From Tetragonia tetragonoides (taxonomy: Eukaryota; Streptophyta; Magnoliopsida; Caryophyllales; Aizoaceae): DNA of 64,000 nt. Positions within the stretch are counted from its first letter, which is position 1. Every line of letters starts with the position of its first letter. The notes under the pieces were generated by a model. The model had not been told where the DNA came from, searched no databases, and worked only from the letters and a program-made list of their open reading frames with translations. The position numbers and the translations under genes are program-made. The stretch spans positions 20,787,307-20,851,306 of the forward strand of contig CM076139.1 in NCBI GenBank assembly GCA_038025085.1, written 5' to 3'. Shown here piece by piece: positions 1-11,437 of this stretch.

Positions 1-127
1 CGAGATGCAGACCACGACACCTGGCCCAGCCCAATACATCTTCTTTTTTTCTTTTTTTTTTTTTATATTCTAGCCCCTGTAACGTTAGAAGTTATGTATA
101 TGTTTGTGAAACTATGTGCAAAGAATC

Positions 128-245
128 TGACATTGGCTCAGTGGTTTGGACGGAAATAGGTTATTGCCTTTCACAAAAATGGGGGTTCGATTCTTCGCAC
201 AAGCGTATTTGCTTTGTCTTTTATTTCTTTTTTTTTTTTCCCATT
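128..245 (+). mobile_element. tRNA-derived SINE-like head
   Basis: A pol III A-box-like string (TGGCTCAGTGG, 134-144) lies about 50 bases before a B-box-like string (GGTTCGATTC, 184-193), the spacing of a tRNA promoter. A T-rich tail follows (about 205-240). Flanking sequence does not fold into a clean cloverleaf, so a tRNA-derived SINE or old tRNA pseudogene fits better than a tRNA gene. No target duplication was found. Confidence 0.35.
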
Positions 246-1088
246 TTTTCCATACTTGCATGCTGCATCTGCGAGGTATAGCGAATAGGTACTTTTCTTA
301 TTATTATTATTATATATCTTTTCTCTTATACAAATTCTCTATTATATATATAATCCTGTCTTCATGTGTATTGACTAATTTAAATTATTGAGTTTTCTTG
401 CTCATTCTATTTTGATTAAAATAAATTATAGTAAAGTATTTTTGGTTTTAGATTTTATTTTGTAGGGTAAATATGATGAAATCAAAAAGTACTCTAGAAT
501 TTTTCGTTTATGGGACTTAATTTTTTTTTCATAAAAACTTCAATTGTGGAAAATTGAAGGTAAAACTTCAAATCTGAATCATGAGGAGAATTTGAATCCT
601 GAAATTACTATAGGTAATAAACCAAAATCCAAATATAGGGACAAAGGAAAGGTCATATGTTCTATGGACAAAAACCCGACTACCAAAAATTCTAGAGTTA
701 ATTTTTTGTGTAATTTTTTTTTCAATATAAGCTTCGGCCCCTCTATTGATGAAATCCTGGCGGATGCTTGACATGTGTTACATATTTTACTTTAAGTTTT
801 TTATTTGTAGTCAATTTAACACATATCAAACATCCACAAGTGTAATGCGTAAATGCGGGCAGGTATTGGAGAGGATCCTCATTTATATGGAACCAAAGCC
901 AAAATGTCGATCAAATATTTTAGCCGTGAAGCATATAGCTCCCCACAAAAGGAGATGTAAACACAATTCGTCTAGCACTTCCTGTGCAGCCGTGCAGGTG
1001 TTTTCAGAGACAGCAGAGGTGGATGGACGATTAGTTTGCCCACAAAACATAGTTTCATACTATTGCGTCCCTTTCTGCCTCTCAGAAC
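246..1088. other. unassigned AT-rich sequence
   Basis: No domain, splice-supported exon or element end was recognised. The short open frames here have composition typical of AT-rich noncoding DNA. Confidence 0.5.
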
Positions 1089-1130
1089 AAAAAATAAAAT
1101 AAAATAAAATAAAATAAAATAAAATAAAAA
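1089..1130. repeat. (AAAAT)n microsatellite
   Basis: About eight uninterrupted copies of the pentamer AAAAT, read directly. Confidence 0.95.
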
Positions 1131-1981
1131 GGGATCTGCCATCTTGGTTCGTAGAATAGCCTCTCGCCTTTTTCCTATACAGAAAAACATTCAAGAAATG
1201 TAAGACATGCATTTACAGAAACTGAGGCATATATTGCAAGAACTGACTACAATATTAAGCTTTGATAAGATCATGACCAAAACCCTGAATAAGAACTTTG
1301 AGCTAATTATTGCATCTCTTTGATGGTAAAACCGTAAAAGGGGCATAAAAGAAGCAAGATTTAGCAGCAAATTTTCTTAGCTGTCACTGCAACATGACAT
1401 GAACCTGATAATTCATAAGCACTATACAGTCCACTCAGCCTATGGTAAGTTTAACAGATACAAACAAGCCCAAATTTACAAGGAAAATCAACCTATGATG
1501 TCATTTCTGTACACCAATATGCATCTATCGAGAACGAAACCAAAATGTACAAAGTGCCCTTTCAAAAGGTGCTCTAACTCTAACCTGCTTGCAAATTTTA
1601 TGTAGTAACTAGTAGTTGCATCAAGTAATAACAGGACAGGTCAGAGAAGAAAGTCAGCCAAATATGCTTCTCCATTTGCAGCAAAAGTATATCATAAGCA
1701 GTTGCAACAAAAGATGGAAGCAACTGTACATAAAACTTACCTTGGATTTCAGAAGGCAAGTACTCATTTGATGAAAAGAAGAGTGAATCACAGGCAATGC
1801 CTCAATCCGAAAATTCACACGTTAATCCAGCAGCAGGTAACATTTAGTTTCTTTCTTATTTGATAAGGTAACACAAGCATCAAGAGTGAAAAAATCTGCC
1901 AATTGTAGAGAGAAGCAATGAATGTAGAAGGGCCAATTTTCTGTTGCCTAATTCCTACCATAAATATGATTTTTAACATAC
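1131..1981. other. probable 3' UTR or intron sequence of a minus-strand gene
   Basis: Non-coding in all frames apart from short shadows. On the minus strand a donor-like AAG|GTAAG occurs near 1740, so another untranslated exon may lie at about 1742-1840. The stretch follows the probable stop-containing exon at 1982-2095, which fits 3' UTR with introns, but this is inference. Confidence 0.3.
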
Positions 1982-2095
1982 CTTCAGCTGTCAAGGCAGG
2001 TCACTGAAGGAAGTGTGTATTTCAGCCTCTGATGTAAAAGCTCGAAGCCATGGCATCAGTGGTAGGCAAAGACATTCGGTGTCATGTCCCATTTC
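1982..2095 (-). CDS. probable last coding exon of an unrecognised gene
   Basis: On the minus strand this 114-base segment is bounded by an acceptor (TTTCGCAG) and a donor (CTGAAG followed by GTATGTT). One frame is open for 34 codons, with residues such as EMGHDTECLCLPLMPWLRAF, and then stops at TGA before the donor. It would be the last coding exon, spliced to an untranslated exon. It may belong to the same gene as the exon-like segments at 9.3-11.1 kb; if so, the LINE and copia block at 2.65-9.2 kb sits in an intron. I do not recognise the protein. cDNA would be needed to confirm the model. Confidence 0.35.
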
Positions 2096-2650
2096 CTGCG
2101 AAATTAGGAGAGCATATCATAATTAAAGGCAGAAAATAATCAATAGACTACTCAAGTTTACTGAACTCGAATATATTAAAGAGAGTGAAGTAGAAAATTT
2201 GGCGCACACTATCAAATCAGGTTGACAGAAAATATGCGAGCGAAATCTGATCCTGCATTTTTCCAAATCCTTTACATGTTGGAAACGGGTGATATAATAC
2301 TATGCGTACCATGCTATAAAAACAGTATGCATTATATTTATCTTTTTTGGAAAATGGTAAGCAGTTTTATTCCAATCAATTACACTAAACTACCCAGGCA
2401 TACCCAGGGGATGTATAAAGAGAGTATCTAGTGTAAAATGTCAAGGGCCTGATCACCAAATTGTTATGTTTCATTCTAATACTTCCTATGTACTGTATAG
2501 CTCGTACTATCTGTTCAGGGGATCTGTGTAAGGTATCATAAATTCTACAATTTCTTTCTATTCAGATTTTTTATACAGCAGCATTTAGCACACATCTTCT
2601 AAACTTCTAGATCAGTTGATTACCTCTGTTATGTCTAGAGAACCAACAAA
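2096..2650. other. unassigned, probably intronic
   Basis: AT-rich sequence between the probable last exon and the 3' end of the LINE. No domain or element terminus was seen. Confidence 0.4.
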
Positions 2651-2652
2651 GC

Positions 2653-4099
2653 TCATGAGTTAGGACCAACATTTTCTTTTTCAACCCATCCAAACAACGA
2701 GCTGCTGCCAGATGGAATGAGAAAAGGCGCAAGTACAAGTAGGTTAGTATGAGTATGACTCTCCAGAGCCTGCTTAGACAGCACACACCTGTTGACCAGT
2801 GTTACATCCCTGCTGCAGATGTTATCAGTTGTGGGGAGTTTCCTGTTTGCTGCCAGCCAAGGTATAATTGCATGTCTAGGACAGTTGATTTGGTCCCAAG
2901 TAGTATTATACCAGTTCCAGGCTTGCTTCTCCCCTCTAAAGAAGTTATAGGCAGCTTTAATACCAAGTTTTCCACTTCTCCCCATTCTTGCAGGAGCTGT
3001 TGTGCTTGACTCAACCCACCAGCTGCGGAGATGAAATCATCTCTGATGATGAGTAATTGCTTCCAAGCCCATGAATCACCAGATTCGGGAATAACCCTCC
3101 TAATGTCAATTATGGAGCTTGTATTTTTGAATTCAGGTTGTGCATATGGAGGATTGGGGTTGGGTACCATACAATAGCCACTTAAGATATAGAGCTTTGT
3201 TCCAGCTGAGTAGCTCTTTGATATTCAATCCCCCTTCCTTCTTTGGTTTACATATAGCTTGCTAGCTAACAAACGTCATTTTCCTCTTACCCTCATGGAT
3301 CCCCATCCCCCCCCCCCCAAAAGAAGTCTTTGCAGGCCTTATTGATCATTTTAAGTAACTCTTTAGGTAGGATAAAAGCTGCTCCCCAATAGGTTTGGAT
3401 TCCAAGAATAACCGAATGGATTCATTTAGCTCTGCCAGCGTAAAGAATGATTATGATTGGCCCAATGCTGCAGTTTGGAAGTGATCTTATCAAGGAGAGA
3501 GCGCACAAGGATAGAGTGAGCCTTGAAGAATTAAGAGTGACGCCCAAGTATTTGAAAGAGAGGGATCCTTCAGAGAAGCCAGAAGATTGCAAAGTAGCAT
3601 CCTTAACCTCCATGGAAACATCCCCCAAGATAAATGCTGTCTTATGAGGGTTGGCTACCAAACCTGAAACGCTAGCAAAGGTATTCAGAATATTTACAGC
3701 ATTAACAGACTTAGGGTCACCCTTAGTAAATACTAGCAAGTCGACTGCGAATATCAGATGAGATAGATCGAGTCTGGCACATTTTGGGTGGGTGTCGAAA
3801 TCAGTTGATTTCCTGAATAACCTGGAACTGGATAAGTACTCCATTGAAAGCACAAAGAGATAAGGGGAAACGGGGTCTCCCTGCCTCAGCCCCCGCATCC
3901 CACGAAAGTATCTATTTGGACTACTATTAAGACAAACTGAGAACTTAGAAGATGTAATAAACGTGAAGAACCATCCCACAAACTTTTCATGAAATCCAAG
4001 GGAAATTAGCAGATGTTTCACGAAGTCCCAGCTCAAAGAATCAAAAGCTTTTCCGATATCAACTTTCATAATGGCCTAGGAGAAAGGTGTTTTCTCCCC
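2653..4099 (-). pseudogene. LINE (L1-type) reverse transcriptase, 3' half
   Basis: This is the C-terminal half of a plant non-LTR retrotransposon ORF2. From 4069 downward the frame reads MKVDIGKAFDSLSWDFVKHL and later GLRQGDPVSPYLFVLSMEYL, the classic palm motifs of plant L1-type RT. The usual YADD catalytic box appears altered (IFAVDLLVF), so the enzyme would be inactive. A frame change near 3.4 kb and another near 3.0 kb lead into a zf-RVT region (2653-3170) with the spaced W, C and H residues usual in that domain. Its 5' half continues at 8749-9200 beyond a copia insertion. No endonuclease domain and no poly(A) tail were found, so the copy is old and incomplete. Confidence 0.85.
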
Positions 4100-4359
4100 T
4101 GTTAGCTTTTTAAGGAGATAAACAGAGATAGAAGGAGATACTTTTTGTTATTGTGATATATATTTTGTGATGATATTTTCCATAGCTTACAATGGGTATT
4201 TATACATGAGGTTTGACCCGTAACATCTCATAGAAGTCATAACTTCTACACATGTGAAATGGTCATAACAAACATGTAACTCTAATACTAATTACATGTA
4301 ACATTAACATGTAACTTCACTATACTAATAAAGTATTAATTTAATTGTCAGTTTTAACA
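4100..4359 (-). repeat. 3' LTR of the degenerate copia element
   Basis: On the minus strand the repeat runs from TGTTAAAACTGACAATTAAA to CTAACA. It matches 8487-8748 with a few differences, for example in the short TA tract and at scattered single bases. Confidence 0.9.
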
Positions 4360-4407
4360 CTCCTCCTTGACAATTAAACTGAAACTCCAAGTTGCACCAT
4401 CAGCTTT

Positions 4408-7400
4408 TCAAACTTTTGCTTTGGAAGCACCTTGGCAAAGATGTCTGCTAATCACCAAGTTGATTTCTCCTTCTCTTTGTGAATCTCTGACAAAATGAAA
4501 CTTTATCTTAAAGTGTTTGGTCTTCTTGTAACTCACTGGATTTTTCGCAATAGAAATGGAAGACTTGCTATCAGAAAAGATTTCTGTAGGACCATGTTGT
4601 TCTCTCCCCATATGCTTGAGAATTTTCCGCAACCAAATTGCTTGATTAACGGCTAAGCAATTAGCTATATATTCTGCTTCAGCAGTTGATTAAGCAACAG
4701 TTTCTTACTTTTGAGATTGCCAAGCAAATGCTCCACTACCAAGAGTGAATGCATAGCCAAATGTGCTCTTCATATCATCTACTGATCCACCCCAATCACT
4801 ATCAGTATATCCAACCATCTTTGAGCTATGTGCTGGTTTATACCAAATGCCTAACTCAGTTGTTCCTCGGAGATACCGTAGAACTCTTTTAGCAGCAACA
4901 TAATGGAGTTGACTAGGATCTTGCATGAACCTAGACAAGAGACTTGCTGAGAACATTAGATCCGGTCTCGAAGCTGTCAAGTATAACAAACACCCAATCA
5001 GACTTCTGTAGACTCTAGAATCAGCTTTTTCAGGTCCATCATCCTTGGACAATTTCTCATTCACCGCAAGTGGTGTTGAGGTAGCTTTGCAATTGTCCAT
5101 CTTGAATCTTTTAAGGATGGCTTCTGCATACTTCTTTTGAGAAACAAATATGCCATCTTCAGTTTACTTGATTTCTAGACCAAGGAAGAAATTCATCAAT
5201 CCTAGATATGTCATTTCAAACTCTTTCTTCATATTCCTCTTGAATTCAGCAATCATGGTTTGATTATTCCCCGTAATGATTAAATCATCAACATATAGTG
5301 AAAGGATCATCAAACCTGACTTCACTTGTTGGACATTTAAAGTAGGCTCACTTGGGCTTCTTTGAAAGCCTTGCTTCAGCAGATAATCATCAATTCTGCT
5401 ATACCAGGCTCGCGGAGCTTGTTTCAGCCCGTAAAGGGCTTTCTTGAGCTTGTATACTTTGTTTTCTTCTCCCTTCACAGCATAGCCTTCAGGTTGGTCA
5501 ACATAGATCTCTTCCTGAAGATAGCCATTCAAAAACGCTGATTTCACGTCCATTTGGAAGATTTTCCACTTGTTTTCAGCAGCTAAAGCAACCAAGGTTC
5601 TGATGGTGCCATGCCTCGCCACAGGAGCAAAGGTCTCATTATAATCAGTACCATACTGCTGAGAGTAGCCTTTTACAACTAGCCTTGCTTTGTACTTTTG
5701 AATGGTTCCATCAGGATTGAACTTGGTCCTGAAAATCTATGACTCCGGCAACATCTTTGTGCTTGGGCCTTTCAATAAGTACCCATGTCTGATTTTTCTC
5801 AATCATTCTGAGCTCCTCCTGCATCGGATCTCGCCATTCTTGTTGTTGGGAAGCCTCAAAATAATTGTTTGGTTCATTGACAGCAACATTGCACGATTCA
5901 AATGGGACTTGAGACACTTGGGCAAATGTACCTTCTGAATACAAATCAGTCAAAAGTCTTTTTCCTCTCGGTCCAGTAGCATTCTGTTAATCAAGAGAAG
6001 AATTTCCCCCATCACCTTGTGAGGTTTGTGGAGTTCTTGGTGATGCTGATGGGGTTCTTGATGGGGTTCTTGGTGATGCTGGTGGAGTTTGATCTTCAAC
6101 ACCTTCATCATCTGAATTCTGAGCTTCTTAGAATTCTGGTTGTTGCTCAAAATGCACTGACATAGGGGGTTCCCTCTGCACCTTTTCTTCTTCCCAATTC
6201 CAGTAGGAATTTTCATCAACTTCAATATCTCTACTAATGGCTAGGTTTTGAGATTTCAGATTGAAAACCCTGTAGCCTTTGGATTGAGAACTGCAGCCCA
6301 AAAAGATTCCACGATCGGCTTTCTCTTCCAGTTTGTGGCTTTTTTCTTTTGGTAAATGAATATAACACAAAGATCCAAACACTTTAAAGTGCTTGACAGC
6401 TGGTTTATGATCTGCCAAGCCTCAAAAGGTGTTTTGTCCTTTACAGCCTTGGTGGGACATCGGTTAAGAAGATATATTGCCGTGTTAACGGCTTCTGCCC
6501 AAAATCTCTCAGGCATACTTTTCTCGAACAACATGCATTTGGCCATCTCCACGGTGGTTCTTTTCCGTTCAAATACACCGTTCTGTTGAGGTGTGTAACC
6601 CACTGTAAGTTGGTGTTGAACACCCTCATCTTCACAGGATCTATCAAACTCTCTGGAGGTACACTCTTTACCTCTGTCAGATCTAATCTTCTTCATTTTG
6701 CGGTCACTTTGATTTTCGACCATGGCTTTAAACTTCTTGAAAACAGTAGGTACTTCTAATCTTTTTCTGAGAAAATAAACCCAAGTCATCCTTGTAAAAT
6801 CATCAATGAAGAGGATGAAGTACCTATTGCCACTATCAGTAATAGTCGTCATAGGTCCACAAACATCTTTGTGTACCAACTCAAGCTTCTCTTTGGCTCT
6901 CCATGCTTCATTCGAGGGAAATGACTTTCGATGCATTTCCCCAACTGACATCCTTCACATATTTCATGTTTTATTGTGATAGAGGGTAAATCTCTGAGCA
7001 TATGTTTTTGATGCAATAGCTGCAACGCATAAAAGTTGTAATGTCCTAGCCTTTTGTGTCAAAGCTAGGAATCATCATGATCGGCTCTTCTCGCATCTTC
7101 TTCTCGGAATTGCCAAACAAGACGAAAGCTCTTGTTTTTCATTTGAACTTCGGCAATTTCCTTCCCTTGCGCATGAGTTGCCTTTGAAAGACACTGAATA
7201 TCCACTCTGCATCATTTGTGGAACACTTAATAGATTTTGGTCAAGGCTAGGAACTAGCAAAACATTCTTTATGTAGCGAGTTCGCGACTTTGTTTGAACA
7301 ACAACAGTTCCTTTTCCTTCAGAGTCAATAATAGAGCCATCTCCCATCTAGACAGGAATATATACAGAAGTAGCAATTTCTGTAAAAATACCTTGATTGT

Positions 7401-8403
7401 TGGTCATATGGTTTGTGCAACCACTGTCGATGAGCCATACATCTTTAGTGCTTGCTAATGAAGCTTGACAAGCATAAAAGATGTGTTCATCTGGGTCTTT
7501 GCTCTCTGTCATGTTGGCTTTGGCCTTTTGATTTTTATGTCAACAATCATTTTCTTCATGGCCAAATTTCTTGCAAATTTCACATTGTGATTTGCCTTTG
7601 TTCCAACAATTTCTCTCCATGTGATTTGTTTTCTTACAAATTCCACATGGCGGGAATGTTCCTTTTCTTTCACCTCCACTCGAACTGGGCTTATCATCAC
7701 CCTTGAAATGCTGCATCTTTTTGTTGTTTTTGAAATTTTTTGGCTTTTTTTTGTGCCTTGTTTGAAAGGCACCCTCTGCGGCTCCTTCATCTCTGTCGAT
7801 CACCTTATGTTCATGTGCTTGGAGAGATCCAAAGAGTTACGTGGCAGATAGCTTGTCGAGATCTTTGGATTCTTCTATAGCAGTGATGATAAAATTGAAT
7901 TTTTTATCAAGGGTGGAAAGAATCTTTTGTACTACCCTTGTCTCAGGAAGATCATCGCCATAAATCCTCATCTGATTTATGATCTGCGTCATCCTCGATG
8001 AGTAATCCTTGATTGATTCAGTTTCTTTCATCTTCAAGTTTTCGAAGTCTCTTCTCAGGTTTTGAAGTGTAATGGCTCTCACTTTTTGTGAGCCTTAAAA
8101 CTCCCCCTGGAGAGTCTCCCAAATCTGTTTTGAAGAAGTTGCATTGACGATTCGCGGAAAAATTGTCTCTGCAATTGCTGAGTGTAGGTATGTTGTTGCT
8201 TTCGCATCCTTAGACATTTTCTCCTTCGCCTTCTTTAATTGTCAGCAGTGAATTGTTCACCTTCTTGGGGTGGTTCATAACCCTGCTGCACAACCTCGCA
8301 AAGGTCTTGAGATAGCAACAAAGCCTTCATTTTGATACACCAGAAATCGTAATTTTCTCCTCCAAAAACTAGTGCTGAAGGAAGTGTTGAACTAGATGAA
8401 GCC
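4408..8403 (-). pseudogene. copia gag-pol remnant
   Basis: Domains in order on the minus strand: gag (about 8403-7837, with LRRDFENLKMKETESIKDYS); two zinc knuckles (about 7640-7540, CGICKKTNHMERNC and CEICKKFGHEENDC); protease (WLIDSGCTNHMT, about 7440); integrase core (6951-6256, with FIDDFTRMTWVYF, SDRGKE and TPQQNGVFERK); RT (5953-5164, with MDVKSAFLNGYLQEEIYVDQ and LSLYVDDLIITG); and RNase H (5100-4408, with GYTDSDWGGSVDD). The reading frame is broken several times, including stops and shifts near 8.1, 7.35, 6.2 and 5.1 kb. Catalytic motifs remain readable, so decay is moderate. Lineage within copia was not determined. Confidence 0.88.
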
Positions 8404-8472
8404 ATGCTTCAGTTTCTTTTTTTTAATAATATTTTTATTTTTAACAATGATATTGCTCGTAAGATCAAGAGG

Positions 8473-8484
8473 GCTCTGATACCA
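8473..8484 (-). other. primer binding site (tRNA-Met type)
   Basis: The plus strand reads GCTCTGATACCA, so the minus strand reads TGGTATCAGAGC. This is the standard initiator-tRNA-Met primer site of plant LTR elements, and it fixes the element's orientation. Confidence 0.9.
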
Positions 8485-8486
8485 AC

Positions 8487-8748
8487 TCTTAGCTTTTAAA
8501 GGAGATAAACAGAGATAGAAGGAGATACTTTTTGTTATTGTGATATATATATTTTGTGATGATATTTTCCATATCTTACAATAGGTATTTATATATGAGG
8601 TTTGACCCGTAACATCTCATAGAAGTCATAACTTCTACACATGTTAAATGGTCATAACACACATGTAACTCTAATACTAATTACATGTAACATTAACATG
8701 TAACTTCACTATACTAATAAAGTATTAATTTAATTGTCAGTTTTAACA
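8487..8748 (-). repeat. 5' LTR of the degenerate copia element
   Basis: Second copy of the roughly 260-base repeat. Its inner end is slightly degraded (CTTAGC where the partner has GTTAGC). It lies directly next to the primer binding site. Confidence 0.88.
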
Positions 8749-9200
8749 TCCCTGTAGTGTTTAGCAAGTTCCTGAGCCATGAGAATATTGTCGAAAATTT
8801 TTCTCCCTTGCACAAAAGCTGCCTGTTTAAAGCCAATGAGGTGACCAATGACTGCCTGAAACGTATTTGTGAGCAGCTTTGTAATGGTCTTGTACATGAC
8901 ATTGCAACAGGCAATCGGATAAAACTGACTTACATCAGCTGGGGTAATCTATCTTGGGGACAAGAGTGAGAAAGGTTGAGTGAACTAGCGTTAGGAGATG
9001 GCCCGAGGATAAGTCGTCTATAAATGCAGCACTAAAGTCTTCAGCAATGATAGACCAAGTGGCTTTGAAGAATCCTGCAGTGTACCCATCAGGTCAGGGA
9101 GCTCTTTGATCATACACAGTGAAGAGGACTTCAATTCCTCCCGAGTTACGGGCCTGATAAGTTCATTGTTTTCTTTACTGGCTACATTTTATTTGTAGGT
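8749..9200 (-). pseudogene. LINE reverse transcriptase, 5' part beyond the copia insertion
   Basis: On the minus strand, degraded frames contain the RT fingers region, with strings such as PDGYTAGFFKATW, FLTLVPKI, ACCNVMYKTITKLL and QAAFVQGRKIFDNILMAQEL. These are the residues that normally precede the KVDIGKAFDSLSW motif, which resumes at 4069 on the other side of the copia element. At least one frameshift and one stop are present. The endonuclease domain expected upstream is absent. Confidence 0.8.
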
Positions 9201-9323
9201 ACTATGTTTAAACAGTTTGTTATAAAGTCTCAAACCTTTATATATATAATATATGACTATATAACTAAATTTTGCAACCACATCACAAATAAAATTCATA
9301 GCTAAATAGGATAAGTATCCAAC

Positions 9324-11100
9324 CTTGTGTATTTAAAGAGGGCAAACTCAAACCATGAAAGCTCTTCTATTTCCATCTCATGCACATTGTCAACGTCTTC
9401 TAGCGGATGCAACAACACCTTCCACACCTCACACTACAAGCACACCTGCAAACAGTAGCCAGTAATATAGGCTTTATGTAACCAGAAAATAAAATACCAA
9501 AATGTCATCTGAAACACATTTAGATGAAGGTGATAGACTTGAATTGAATAATGGTTCACTTACCGCTCGTCGTGGAGAATCCCCACCTGCTGTTTTCTCA
9601 CCTTGACACATGTCACATCAGCATCAGTTTATATTACAATAATTGAGATCAAAAAAGAGAGAGGCAAAAATAATGAAAATCTAATATACCTGGTTCCAAG
9701 TGAAGAACACGCTATGAAGAATTCAGCATCTTATCTCATGCGCAGACTGTTTGAAGTTTGAACACCAAAGACGATTAACATGATGCAAATTCTATTCTTC
9801 ATACAAAAACAGAAACAGCAACAACAACAGCCACCCAGAATGGTCCCCGCCGAGGCAGGGACTCCAATTGTACGCAGTTACCCCTAGCTAGTAGAGAAGC
9901 CAATTCAGATAGACCCTCAAAGATAACTATTCCTACACCTCCTGCCTGTACTTTTTAGGCTTGCCCGGAAGCAGCAAATATGGTTTAAAACTTTTAAAGA
10001 GTAAGTCACAAACCTATACCAACACAATTTTTAACTGAAAAGAGTTAAATGAAATTTGAAAATTTGAGGTTCAAAAGGATATACCAACTGACTGGGAGAT
10101 TGTTTCTATTGGGACAAATCATATTTTCAAGATGAATCTAAACATCAGTAGCTCAAAAAGCTCAGCCAGTGCAGAAACTTCAAACATGAAAACAATAATC
10201 TAGACAATCTCTTACCAGCTGGTGAGTGTTACTTCTTTAAATGAGAAGTTTTGTACCAATTCATCAACTGAACAGCCATTAGAAGAGTAAAAGTGATACA
10301 TCCCAGTGTACCTGTCAATAAGAAGCAATTAGGTATTGTTCACTTCTACATTCTCTCTCTGCACTGCTTGTTCAGAGTAGCAAGAAAATTCTTAAACATT
10401 GTCAGTAATTACAACTCACAACAGAGAAACGACGACTCTCACGTAGAGATAGAAGAGACAAAACTTACAGGAATAGCCTTAAACATGGTGTTGCAAATTG
10501 GGGAGCCTAGTTGAGGCCATAGAAAGGGAGGAGACAGTTCTAAGTGGCCAGAAAACTCTCCTTATTAAAAGGTATTGGATTCTGGCGTATAGGAAGCACT
10601 TTAATTTACCCCATTACTCAGATAGGGAAATGTAACCCTCTTCCCACAATTCCATCCAACTCTACCTGTTGAGACAATGGCATAACTGTACTTTCCAAAT
10701 CTCCAGTCTGGATAACGGTACAGAGATACTTTCTCACCCTTCTCTAAAACAGGAAAACCCAGTCCCTTCTTTTCTTTATAAATCGTGTCATAAACGTCAG
10801 AGTCCCAAAGAATTTGCAATCATAGAAGATATACCTATGCATCACCAGAGCAGGCAGCTGCTGTCTGTTCCCTATGACTGTTAGAATAACATGATGAGGC
10901 CCCCAGAAGTTGGAGTACAATAGAAGCTTCACATTCTTTCAGCAGATAGGCTTCATCGAATAGAGTCATAAACAGCCATATGCGTGCGTCCACACTCCAC
11001 ATAAATTTTTAAGCAGCTGGAAAGCGGTGCAGAAAGCATCCTTTTTGCAAACAAGATCTTCTAAGTCCAGCTTCATCATATATGTCTGGTAAATTAAATC
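9324..11100 (-). CDS. partly readable multi-exon gene or pseudogene, unrecognised
   Basis: Several minus-strand segments look like coding exons with GT/AG borders. 10216-10311 lies between TTATTGACAG and GTAAGAG and has one open frame (YTGMYHFYSSNGCSVDEL). 10469-10506 lies between CAACTAG and GTAAGT (APQFATPCLRLFL) and joins the previous exon in phase. 10610-10819 (YDTIYKEKKGLGFPVLEKGE, then YRYPDWRFGKYSYAIVSTGR) also joins in phase. 9564-9601 and 9324-9433 (CEVWKVLLHPLEDVDNVHEM) look like later exons, although I could not phase them to 10216. Upstream of 10819 another frame continues (WGPHHVILTVIGNRQQLPAL), which implies a frameshift or an unseen small intron near 10.82 kb. I do not recognise the protein. 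It could be a live gene with a complex model, or a decaying copy. Confidence 0.4.
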
Positions 11101-11437
11101 ACGACATACAGAGCATGCTCATTTGGATTCTTCTTATGCCATAGAGCAAACTAAGACACAAGCATCTTGACACCTATCATCTTCCAGATGACACATTACC
11201 GATTTACCGTAAACCCTATGAGGCTAGGATAATCGAATGAGAAAGCCATATAATATGCTTCTTGTGCATCGTTTTTTAGACAATGGAAATGGATTTGTGA
11301 GTACTAAGTATGCAGAAGAACCACAGAGCTGTGGTTTCTGAGGGATAGAAATCGCACTTCCCAAAATCTACAGATGTCACAACCCCCAATATACTTGTTC
11401 TGTCTCTTTGGTATATATGAATTTAAGCCCGTGATAG
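11101..11437 (-). other. 3' flank and UTR of the PPR gene
   Basis: No open frame of interest. It lies directly downstream of the PPR stop codon on the minus strand, so part of it is presumably 3' UTR. No clear poly(A) signal could be singled out by eye. Confidence 0.4.

Larger units (their letters stand above)
4100..8748 (-). mobile_element. degenerate Ty1/copia element inserted in the LINE
   Basis: Two similar repeats of about 260 bases flank a minus-strand gag-pol remnant. A methionine-initiator primer site sits just inside the right LTR, which makes the right LTR the 5' one. Flanks read TCCCC (4095-4099) and TCCCT (8749-8753), a 5-bp target duplication with one change. The insertion splits the LINE RT between fingers and palm. 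Short LTRs and a pol order of protease, integrase, RT, RNase H place it in Ty1/copia. Many stops and frame changes make it inactive. Confidence 0.9.

Noticed and set aside
146..391. 81-codon frame at the window start
   Set aside because: Low-complexity Phe/Tyr sequence from AT-rich DNA over the SINE-like head.
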